Below, in pieces: positions 10,810 to 19,256 of a DNA stretch of 30,148 nt. The DNA is from Schoenoplectus triqueter. Its lineage: Eukaryota > Streptophyta > Magnoliopsida > Poales > Cyperaceae. The stretch's first letter is position 1. The number at the start of each line of letters is the position of its first letter. The DNA lies in contig CAXKVV010000449.1 in the NCBI GenBank assembly GCA_964058805.1, positions 1-30,148 on the forward strand. The letters run 5' to 3'. The translations under genes and the position numbers were made by a program. The notes below the pieces were generated by a model, which saw only the letters and a list, made by a program, of their open reading frames with translations, searched no databases and was not told where the DNA came from.

Positions 10810-11210
10810 TTATCTTACTGTCTTGCTCTTACTGACCGTTCTTATTGTTCTTACTGTCTTGCTCTTACTATAAGAGAGAGAGAAGGAAAAAAAACTAAGA
10901 GAGAAGGCGGAAAAAACTAAGAGGTTGGTCTTACTGTCTTGCTCTTACTGTCTTACTGTCTTGCTCTTACTGTCTTGATCTTACTGTCTTGCTCTTACTG
11001 ACTCTTACTGTCTTGCTCTTATTGTCTTACTGTCTTGCTCTTACTGTCTTACTGTCTTACTGTCTTGCTGTCTTGCTCTTACTGTTTTACTATCTTGCTC
11101 TTACTGTCTTACTGTCTTGCTCTTACTGTCTCTTACTGTCTTGCTCTTACTGTCTTACTGTCTTGCTCTTACTGTCTTACTATCTTACTGTCTTGCTCTT
11201 ACTGTCTTGC
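10810..11210 (+). repeat. Pyrimidine-rich minisatellite (CTTACTGTCTTGCT units)
   Basis: Dozens of variant copies of CTTACTGT and CTTGCT units, broken at about 10872-10925 by a purine-rich stretch. It runs directly into the CTTGCAG acceptor of the hAT transposase exon at 11213, so in the element's transcript it would form an extended polypyrimidine tract. Open frames through it are low-complexity artefacts. Confidence 0.9.
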
Positions 11211-11212
11211 AG

Positions 11213-11605
11213 ATTTGAGAATAAAATATCCTGTTCTTGCTCGATTAACCCGGGATATACTAGCTGTCCCAATTTCCACAGTGGCATCTGAATCTACATT
11301 CAGTACCAGTGGTAGGATACTAAACCCAGTTAGGAACTCTCTAAGTAATGAAAGTATTGAGACTCTTGTATGTGGTCAGGATTGGTTGCGCGCGTCGGTT
11401 ATTGGTATGTGCTGTCTGTTATATGTTATCTGATATACTGTTGTCTATTATATATACTGTTGTCTATTATCTGTTATCTGCTAATTGTCTTGCTTGTTGT
11501 CTATTATCTGTTGTGGCAGAAAATGGTTTGGAATTTGGTGATAAATTATGGCCTAGTGATGATGAGGTAGCACCCAATGATGGTGTATGTGGCAGTGAAA
11601 TATGA
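11213..11605 (+). pseudogene. hAT transposase C-terminal dimerisation domain
   Basis: Two predicted exons, 11213-11404 and 11520-11605, with an acceptor TTGCAG before the first, donor GTATGT and acceptor GTGGCAG around the 115-bp intron; the join is in frame. The first exon has the conserved hAT dimerisation signature: KYPVLARLTRDILAVPIST, then VASESTFSTSGRILNP, then ETLVCGQDWLRAS. The second adds an acidic tail (GLEFGDKLWPSDDE) ending in TGA at 11603-11605. The BED zinc finger and RNase H-like catalytic part, which should lie upstream, are missing; minisatellite DNA occupies that space. The fragment could still make part of a spliced transcript, but there is no sign of function. Confidence 0.88.
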
Positions 11606-11805
11606 ACCTGTATCTGTATCAGTATGTCAGTTGTAACTCTTTCTATACTTTGTTGGCTGTTGTTTGTTGGCCTGTTTGTTTGTTGCCTTGCTGGCTTGTT
11701 TGTTTGTTGCCTTGTAGTATTAGTTATGTAGTTGTAGCCTGTAGTTTATGTACTCTTTGGCTCCTCGGATCTCAAGCTGTGATTTTCAATGATGCTAGAG
11801 ACTAG

Positions 11806-12195
11806 TTGGTTGAGATTGGTATTTAGCCATTGGTTGAGATTGGTATTTAGCCATTGGTCGAGATTGGTAAATTGCTGAGAAATGAGCTCGAGATCTGGGT
11901 TGAGCTTGGTATTTTGATGTAATATTTGGTTTGATGTAATATCTGGTTTGCTGGTTTGTTGTAGTTTTGGTAATATTTGGTTTGAGATTGGTATTTAGCC
12001 ATTGGTCGAGATTGGTAAATTGCTGAGAAATGAGCTCGAGATCCGGGTTGAACTTGGTATTTTGATGTAATATTTGGTTTGATGTAATATCTGGTTTGCT
12101 GGTTTGTTGTAGTTTTTGTAATATTTGGTTTGATGTAATATCTGGTTTGCTGGTTTGTTGCATTTTTTGTAATATTTGGTTTGCTGGTTTGTTGC
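11806..12195. repeat. Compound tandem repeat in the hAT 3' half
   Basis: A 24-bp unit (TTGGTTGAGATTGGTATTTA and variants) occurs in tandem near 11808-11860. A larger unit of about 146 bp follows (11855-12000 and 12001-12140), with smaller TTTGGTTTGATGTAATAT and CTGGTTTGCTGGTTTGTTG subunits. Repeat-encoded frames on the - strand, rich in TNQQTRYYIKPN, are not genes. Confidence 0.9.
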
Positions 12196-12416
12196 ATTCT
12201 GAGTAAAGAGTTTGTGGTAAAATCATTCTTAACGCAATATTTTTTAACCGTTTATTTTGTTCAACTCGTTTCATAAAATGAAACGATCAGCGCAAAAATT
12301 TTTCCTTTCGTTAATTTCAAATAACGGTTAACGCAAAAAAATGTTAACCGTTTATTAAACGCAACAGTTAACGCAAATTAAATTTGCGTGACTGTTTTGC
12401 ACGTTAGACACCCCTA

Positions 12417-12424
12417 GCCATGAA
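12417..12424. repeat. 8-bp hAT target duplication, right copy
   Basis: GCCATGAA directly after the hAT right end. Its ATG (12420-12422) opens the LINE ORF1 frame. Confidence 0.93.
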
Positions 12425-12898
12425 CCGACAAAACTTAGACCACACTGCTCTAGTTTGACAATTCGAGGCTTTGGCTGTTCGACCAAATCTGAATGTGGAA
12501 GTACAAATCAGTTCCAATGAGATCTGTAACACAAATTGGAAGTGTTGCCTCGCTCTTCGTGTTGTGACAACAAGGCTAATTATATTCACTCATCTCAGAG
12601 AGTCGCTACACAAGAGTTGGGTGACGTACAATTTGGTGAATGTGACCAGAAGCTTTGAGGGACTCTATATGGCGGAGTTTGCCCAGCCGCAAGATAGAGA
12701 CAGAGTAATTAACAAAGCACCATGGCATTTCAAACATGATGTTTTGGTCTTGCTCCCCCTCACGACAGCACCTGAGGAGGTGGACAAAGAACGATGTCGG
12801 ATCCAGGTTTGAGTTCAACTACACAGGGCCCCTTTGAGCAGAATGATTAAACCAGCGTTCCTAAAGCTGATATCAGTGTTAGGGGACGTAGTGGACCA

Positions 12899-14997
12899 TG
12901 TTAGTTTGTAATAATTTTGAAGTCAATAATATAATAAATTGGTTATATAAAAATTTGTTTATGAATTGGATATTTAAACGATATTTTATTTCCTTAAGTA
13001 TTATTGAATTTATGAATCATTTCGAGTTCATGACTGGAATTGTGAAACTTCATAATATAGAATATACTCTTAAAAGTCACTAACCAAGATAATTAGCATG
13101 AACACTAATTAACCATTATCAGGTTAGTATGTGAATTAAAAGATGGTCAAATTTTACAGACCATAGACAAAGATTTGTCATTTTAATCACATAGATAGAT
13201 GTTCTAAAAATATCATATTTGATAGACCCCGAATGAAACATTAAATGGAATTGTGTTCGTGTCATTAATATTTTCGTTCAGTGTTAAATTCTACAATATG
13301 ATGTATTCATCTTTCCTACATAAGATATGTATGTGTGTGATTTCTACCAAACACTATCCGTAAAAGGTGACTATAAAGGTAGCTCTTCGGTATACATAAC
13401 TTATGCGGAGGAAGAGATGATTTACCGAAAGTACTATTGTCCCTCGTATTTCTATACGAGTTATAGCATCACTGGGGCCCCTTGATAGAGTAATATTATC
13501 TACTAGCAGTATAATTATAAGAGTAATTATATTTGATAATTTACTCAGAATCAAGAAAAGATTAAGTTTGCAAGGATGACACATACTTACCTTAAAACTG
13601 ATCTGATAGTTATGAGACAAAAGAATTAAACACAAGTAAATAGTTTATAGGATCATGATATTGTATAGTACATCATCATCTGTGTAATTGGATGGTCATA
13701 GTGCATTCTGCCAGATGCCTCCTGTGATTATAGAAGTTAAAACGGTTTTAACTCTATTTACCAACATAACACATATCATGTCGGGTCACACCATATAGGA
13801 GTTAATCGGAGAATCTTATTGATTAATTATAAATTATTTATAATTAATAATAAGATGGTTATAATTAATTATAAATGATATAATTATATTTGTCATAGAT
13901 ATGACAAGAAGCAAAAATCAGATTGAATTTATAACATGTTGGACACATCGTATAAATTCACCGAAACAACAACCGAGAAAAATATAATTGTAGATGACAA
14001 TTATATATATTTTATTTGAATTTTAAATGTTAATTATGGATTTGAATTATGGGCCAAAACTCATTTATAATTAAAGTCTTAATTAATAATTAAAAGCCCA
14101 AAATCAAAAAAGCCCAAAAGGCCCAAAATTGAAAAAGCCCAAAAAGACCCATGATGACCTCCAAGGGTATTTCGGTAATTTGTCCAAAAGCCCAAGGGTA
14201 TTTCGGTAAGTTGGCCAAAAAGCCTAATGGCATTTTGGTAAATTGGATGAATTTTAAGGGTATTTTGGTTTTTTCACATTGGAACCTCCTTATTATTTAT
14301 TAGGGTATTTTAGTAATTTATCAATCTCACATTTTTTATAAATAGAGGAGTAGGGTGAGAGAGAAAGCTACACCAAATCAGTTCTATTTTCTTTCTCCCG
14401 GTATACGGTTGTTTCAGAATTCACGGGATCGGTGAATAGTGTTTTTATGAAAGTTGCGGTATTTCTGCACATTTATGAAATAGAATTACTGTGAGTCGTG
14501 AATAATACTATTTCGTCTTTTTCTCGGGTAAATAGTGTTTTTACGAAAAACCGCAGTTTATAATATTTCTGGCAAAAAAAATAAGCCGCTCTCTGGTTAG
14601 TCCTGGTGGATAACCTACAAAGGCATCAGACGTTTGGTGCTCCGAGACAAGCCGATTTTCATTTCAATTAAAATTTAGAAGCGAGGTATAACATCTTATA
14701 TTAATCTAATTAATTGTTAAGTAGATTAATATTTTAGAAATCAATCATGGAGTAGATCAATAAAGGTTTAAAGAGGTGTGTATCTCTCGATAATCATCCA
14801 ACATATCACTTTAACCCTAAGCTTAAGTTAGAAGTAAAATAATATTTTACCGTCTTTTGTAAAGGATTAAATGTCTGTATCTCTCGGTTATTATCCGACA
14901 TACTTTAATCTCTAACTTAAGTAGAAGTAAAATTTTTGTTCTACGGTTTTTCCGCAGCTTGAGCATTAATGAGATTTTGACATTCTGAATCCCTACA
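12899..14997 (+). mobile_element. Solo LTR (about 2.1 kb) inside LINE ORF1
   Basis: Starts TGTTAG and ends CCCTACA (TG..CA with inverted TGT/ACA ends). It is flanked by GACCA (12894-12898) and GACCC (14998-15002), a 5-bp target duplication with one mismatch. The LINE frame is restored if the LTR and one target copy are removed. No gag/pol, primer-binding site or second LTR is present, so it is best read as a solo LTR left by LTR-LTR recombination. A TATA box (14337-14345) is followed by a GAGAGAGAAAGC leader. Internal repeats: five GGGTATTT(C/T)GGTAA-type motifs (14165-14320) and two roughly 90-bp tandem copies (14765-14946). Superfamily not determined. Confidence 0.85.
14337..14345 (+). promoter_or_regulatory. 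TATA box of the solo LTR
   Basis: TATAAATAG followed by purine-rich DNA, placed as expected for the U3/R border of a plant LTR. It would drive transcription toward the downstream LINE sequence on the + strand. Confidence 0.55.
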
Positions 14998-15643
14998 GAC
15001 CCAAAACCGGAGGGTATGGCAAAGTGGGAGAAGTTTGCAAGACTAAAGGTAGTTATTGACCCCAACTACCCACTCTTTAACAAGATTCCTTTGCTCCTCC
15101 CAGATGGTAAAATGTTTGTGGTTCTAATCCATTATGAAAGACTACAAAGGGTGTGTCTCTATTGTGCGAAAATAGGGCATGAGGTAGAGGGGTGTGAAGA
15201 TCGAAACAACCTGCTGGCCTACCTTAAAACTTATTCAGAGGAACTGCATGCTGTATTGAGGGACAAACTGCAACCCAGAGTTGAAAAATGGATAAAAAAT
15301 ACTACATGATACCGATGGGCCAAACCAGACTTGATTCACCTAGGAAGCATGAAAAGGGACCCCAAGAGAATGATGGCATAGGGATCCCCACAAGCCCTAT
15401 AGACATCAACGAACCGCCCATTTCGGAACAAGCCCCCACAACAGAGCACCTATTCCGACACAAAAGAGGCAGTCAGGAACTAACATCACCTAGGCATGGA
15501 GTGGACAGCGAAATATTAGGTGACATGGGGATGTGGGACCAGACAAGAGTTGTTACATTGTTCTTTGGAGACGGGGGTATCGTTGAACTAGCAAACAAAA
15601 GACAGAAAGCGGCGAGGCACAGTAGTGGCCCGCTGCTGAACCA

Positions 15644-16325
15644 ATGAATTATCTAACTTGGAACTGACGAGGCGTCGGAGGTCCCTGGAAGGTTCAATTC
15701 CTAAAAAACATCCTCCGAAGTACTATAGCAGGGGTGACTTTCATTAGTAAAACTAAATCTAGCAACAGTAGATCTGTCGAGCTGCTAGCAGTCATGCAAG
15801 ATCTTTCTATTCATGTTGTGCCTTCGGCTGGCCTATCAGGAGGCCTCTGGCTTCTTGGTCCCAAGATCAAGAACTCTGACCAATCTTCATGGGTATTAGG
15901 CGCTATTTATGGGGATGTCAGCCACAGAGAAAACCGACATATATGGAGCAAAATATAATGGTATGCAAATAACTCCACATATCTTTTGTGCTGTCTAGGA
16001 GATTTTAATGCAATACCAGATCTGACGGACAAATACGGGCAACACAACACTAAACTCAAATAATCGTGCGTTACGAGACCTGGTGATGCAATCGGATCTG
16101 GTGGATCTAGGATATAACGAGCCTGCTTACACCTGGACGAACTCACAATTCACCTTCAATCCAATTTATGATAGACTTGACAGAGTTCTGGTATCTAGTA
16201 GCTGGCAGGCAATGTACCCGAAGGCCCATGTCAACCATCTCCCGATGATATATACAGTGATCACGCTCCTATATTATTGACGATGGCACCACCGACAGGC
16301 AGATTACATATTTCAAAATGGAGCA
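15644..16325 (+). pseudogene. LINE ORF2 5' part: AP-like endonuclease
   Basis: ORF2 of L1 elements begins with an apurinic-type endonuclease (EEP fold). ATG at 15644 opens MNYLTWN, then a TGA at the position usually held by a Cys codon, then RGVGGPWKVQFLKNIL, FISKTKSS, LSGGLWLLGPKIKNS, LGDFNAIPDLTDKYG, and in a shifted frame YNEPAYTWTNSQF, DRLDRVLVSSSW and finally DHAPILL. These match the order of endonuclease motifs (WN..RG, ET, GDFN, DR.D, SDH). It has stops (for example near 15957) and frameshifts near 16055 and 16255. The reverse transcriptase and C-terminal parts are absent: a foldback element begins at 16355. Confidence 0.85.
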
Positions 16326-16354
16326 CTAGTGGCCGGGGTTCGGATCCGCTACCA

Positions 16355-16493
16355 TACTAGTGATGGCAGGGCTCTACCATTGAGTCAATGGCAGGTGGGG
16401 CCCACAAAATAAGAGGGGGTGGGGTTTTATTTTTTTTATTTTGTGGGCCCCACCTGCCATTGACTCAATGGCAGGACCCTACCATCACCATTA
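16355..16493. mobile_element. GC-rich foldback element (MITE-like)
   Basis: Two 57-nt arms (16355-16411 and 16437-16493) are inverted repeats with few mismatches around a 25-nt G/T-rich loop. The shared core includes GAGTCAATGGCAGGTGGGGC followed by CCACAAAATA. Within each arm CCATTGAGTCAATGG is itself a 15-nt palindrome. It lies just after the last recognisable LINE codons. No clear target duplication seen. Confidence 0.8.
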
Positions 16494-16534
16494 TGGCAAC
16501 GAAGAGCGAAAATATTATTTGGCAGTTGTTACTC

Positions 16535-17392
16535 AGAATAGTTAAAATATGAATAATTATGATACTAATAATGATGATGATGATAATAAAAATAATAGTA
16601 AAATAATAATCATAATAGTAAGATAATAATAATAATAAAGTAATAAAAATAATCATAATAAATAATAATATTATAATAGTAATATAATAAAAATATAAAC
16701 ATAATCATAATATAGTAATATAATAATAATAAATAATAATATTATAATAGTAATATAATAAAAATATAAATATAATCACAATATAGTAATATAATAATAA
16801 TAAATTATAATAATATAATAATAATAATAAGTAATCATAATTTTAATAATATAATCATAATATAATAATCATAATCATGATAATAATAATTATAGTCATA
16901 ATCATAATAATATAACCATAATCATAATTATAATAATATAATAATAATAATAATATAATCATAATTATAAATAATTATAATTATAATAATATAATAATAA
17001 ATTAATCATAACTATAATCAACATATAGTAATATAATACAACATAATAAAATAATAATAAGTAATAATAATTATAATTATAATCATCATAATATAATAAT
17101 ATAATAATAAATAATCTTGATCCTAATAATATAATAATAAAATAATTATATTTATATTCATAATATAATAATATAATATTAAAATTATATTTATAATAAT
17201 AATTAATAATATAATAATACCAATGGTAATGATAATATAATAACAATAATGTTAATAATAATAAATAATAATAATAATCATAATATTAATATAATAATAA
17301 ATTATAATCATAAATATAATATAATAATACTAAATCTTAATCATAATCATAATATAATAATATAATATAATATAATCAAACAATAATCGTTA
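16535..17392. repeat. Long degenerate TAA/CAT microsatellite
   Basis: About 860 bp made almost only of A and T in TAA, TAATA and CATAA units with interspersed C and G. Open frames in it, rich in Tyr/Ile/Asn, are artefacts. It occupies the place where LINE reverse transcriptase would be expected. Confidence 0.9.
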
Positions 17393-17403
17393 TTCCGACG
17401 AGA

Positions 17404-17446
17404 GCTAATTCGGTATTTCATCTATAAATTGGTATACCGAATTAGC
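17404..17446. repeat. Perfect 12-bp inverted repeat hairpin
   Basis: GCTAATTCGGTA (17404-17415) and TACCGAATTAGC (17435-17446) are exact inverted copies around 19 nt. It sits between the microsatellite and a MITE-like terminus ending ACCAAACAAACCCTA near 17560. May be part of one decayed MITE. Confidence 0.7.
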
Positions 17447-17574
17447 ACTATTCCGCACTCTTCTACTTAGTCTAAAATTCGTTTGACAAATTATTTCATC
17501 GGATTAGTAATTCTATTTTTACTTTTTATTATTTCATGATGTACCAAACAAACCCTAAATGAAGAAGGTCAGGG

Positions 17575-17679
17575 ATAAAGTTAGGGTTTGGGGGCTTTAT
17601 AAATGGAAGCACCTGTGAAATTGCTCATGTAACCTCCTCTTTGAATAAACTACGGGCTTCAACGTTCAAAAAAAAAAAA
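17575..17679 (+). mobile_element. Retroposon 3' end with poly(A) tail
   Basis: Ends AATAAA (about 17644), 18 nt of sequence, then a run of 12 A (about 17668-17679), the form of a reverse-transcribed polyadenylated RNA. It could be the 3' UTR of the LINE whose ORFs end at 16325, or a separate retroposon. No matching target duplication was found. Confidence 0.55.
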
Positions 17680-18313
17680 GAGCCAAGTAGTTAGACATAA
17701 ATAAGATATTAAAATATCTTTTGCACAAAAGATGGAAACCGGGGTATTTTGGGTGATAAGCTGAATTATTCATGGGCCGGTTACATACCGTGGCTCAGGC
17801 CTATATTCAGCGAAGTTCTAAACTTGGAATTGGATCTTACATGAGTCTTTGCCTTCGGCCCTTCGTGGACTATGGACCCAAGTTTTGTTTCTTAATTGTA
17901 TATATAAATTGTGCTAAAAAAAATGGGGTTCCATGAAATTATAGAAAATAAACTGACAACGAGAGCCAGCAATGACAGAAAACTAGCAAATCCGGAGATG
18001 GTTATTGTTATTACTTATTAGAGATCATCTATTGGGTCTGGTGCCAAGCGCGAGAGAACTAGTTTCTCTCCTACTTAGCGACGTGCTCCATCAATGCCGT
18101 TATGCGGCCGCACTGTGCAAGGGCAAAAAGATAGCACCACTCATAAAAGCGACGCTTAAGATCAAATAGATATTCTGCTGTGGTTTGACTCTATGATGCA
18201 AGTCTTGATTTCTTAAATTAATATAAAAACTGCAATTAATAATTAAATTAACCATGTGCTGCCCGTTGGAGAATATGTGGGCACCTCCATTTCTGCAAAT
18301 GAAATGTCTTATA
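17680..18313. other. Intergenic DNA, nothing recognised
   Basis: No gene or repeat structure that I can support. It ends at the left target duplication of the MITE starting at 18314. Confidence 0.5.
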
Positions 18314-18743
18314 TAGGATTGGCAAAAAAGAAGTTCATAACGGGATCGAGTTGGTGGATCGAGTTATTAACAATTTAGTTCGTTAAACTCGTTAAGTTAA
18401 TGAGCTGAGTTTGAGCTTTGACTGATTTGGCTCATTAGATTCGATAAATTATTATTATTATTATTATTTTTATTATCAACTTTAGTATTGTAAATAGTTT
18501 GTAGTACATTATTATTAATTACTTTATTATTTTTTATATAAATTTTAATATAAAATAACATAAAAATATTATTAACTATTAAACAAGTCTTAACAAGCCA
18601 ACTTGACTAGCTCATTAATTTAACGAGTCAATCACAAATCAAAAATTTTGGCTTGAAAGTATTCAACAAGCCGAACTGACTCGACTCATTAAACTAATGA
18701 GCTAAGCATAAATTTGACCCAAATCAGCTTATTGCTAGCCCCA
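18314..18743. mobile_element. hAT-type MITE, 430 bp
   Basis: Termini TAGGATTGGCAA and (reverse complement) TGGGGCTAGCAA are imperfect TIRs. The flanks GTCTTATA (18306-18313) and GTATTATA (18744-18751) are an 8-bp duplication with one mismatch. The body has inverted GAGTTTGAGC/CTCATTAA-type arms around a TTATTATTAT centre, so the whole can fold back. No coding sequence. Confidence 0.82.
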
Positions 18744-18751
18744 GTATTATA

Positions 18752-19256
18752 AAAATAAATTAATTTGGGAGAGTTTGTATAGGTTCTATTAGCATTGAAC
18801 TTTGTTTCTTCTCTGTATTATTTTTAGTTTTGACGAAATGAGCTAGACTTTAAATGAAAACAAAAAAAAAAACTCTAAATAATTGACATATTCAATATCG
18901 AGCTTTTTATTAAAAAAAAAAGGATGCCACGCTGAATTGATGGGCAATGAATGTGCCACAGCTAAAACGTTCAAACCAGAAAAGGAAACAGAAAAAAGCT
19001 GTTTCTTCATTGCAAAAAGATTATATATACATGGTTTATCGGTACAAACATGCATATCGTAGACAAATTTATTAACTTTCCTCAGTAAAAACTAATTAAG
19101 ATCTTGTTAACTTCATGAAAGTTGAGCATAAGAAAATCTTGACGTTAGTAATGCTCTTAATTTTTTTCATAATATGATAATTAATGAAAGATTGATAATA
19201 TCATTCAAGAATGATGGAAGAAATTATATGAATAGCTTTGTTGTATTATTGCAGAG
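18752..19256 (-). other. 3' flank / 3' UTR of the SOC1-like gene
   Basis: AT-rich DNA directly downstream (on the - strand) of the stop codon at 19257-19259. No other gene seen. The 3' UTR of the MADS gene should lie here, but its end cannot be fixed by eye. Confidence 0.5.

Larger units (their letters stand above)
10043..12416 (+). mobile_element. hAT (Ac-like) DNA transposon inserted in LINE ORF1 start
   Basis: A 2374-bp element. The left end TAGGGCTGTCAACG and the right end (reverse complement TAGGGGTGTCTAACG) form imperfect TIRs. The flanks are a perfect 8-bp duplication GCCATGAA (10035-10042 and 12417-12424). Both ends carry clusters of GTTAACG/AACGGTTAACG-like subterminal motifs (10120-10200 and 12285-12380), as Ac-type elements do. 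Inside are a pyrimidine-rich leader, two minisatellites and only the C-terminal exons of a transposase (11213-11605). Without the catalytic domain it is an internally deleted, nonautonomous copy. Confidence 0.95.
12420..15647 (+). pseudogene. LINE ORF1 (DUF4283-like domain and CCHC zinc knuckle)
   Basis: ORF1 of plant L1 elements encodes an RNA-binding protein. The frame opens at ATG 12420 and runs to 12893 with two in-frame TGA stops (codon 13, and at 12810). The DUF4283-like section includes AEFAQPQDRDRVINKAPWHF, then APLSRMIKPAFLKLISVLGD. After the solo LTR the same frame resumes at 14998 (DPKPEGMAKWEKFARLKVVI) and carries a CCHC knuckle, CLYCAKIGHEVEGC, at about 15154-15195. It stops at 15309; the tail appears to continue in another frame from 15288 to a stop at 15645-15647, which implies one frameshift. 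Excising the LTR with one target copy gives uninterrupted VVDPKPEG, so the split is due to insertion. Two stops and a frameshift make it nonfunctional. Confidence 0.85.
9950..16325 (+). mobile_element. L1-type LINE, broken by two insertions
   Basis: A non-LTR retrotransposon on the + strand. Probable 5' leader lies before 10034. ORF1 starts at 12420 and ORF2 at 15644; ORF2 is recognisable only to about 16325, inside the endonuclease domain, so reverse transcriptase is absent. A hAT element (10043-12416) interrupts the ORF1 start codon and a solo LTR (12899-14997) interrupts ORF1. Both insertions are bounded by target duplications and LINE reading resumes exactly after each. The 5' boundary is my estimate. 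The 3' end may be the poly(A)-tailed segment at 17575-17679 if later elements replaced the middle. Confidence 0.8.

Noticed and set aside
10810..11210. Regularly repeated array as a possible CRISPR
   Set aside because: Units are contiguous with no unique spacers, the DNA is plant nuclear, and it is a minisatellite.
10989..11291. Leucine-rich open frames that look like membrane proteins
   Set aside because: They are translations of the CTTACTGTCTTGCT minisatellite.
11795..12274. 159-codon - strand frame with TNQQTRYYIKPN repeats
   Set aside because: It follows from the compound tandem repeat in the hAT element; no independent evidence for a gene.
16465..17246. Tyr/Ile-rich - strand open frames
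   Set aside because: Low-complexity product of the TAA/CAT microsatellite.
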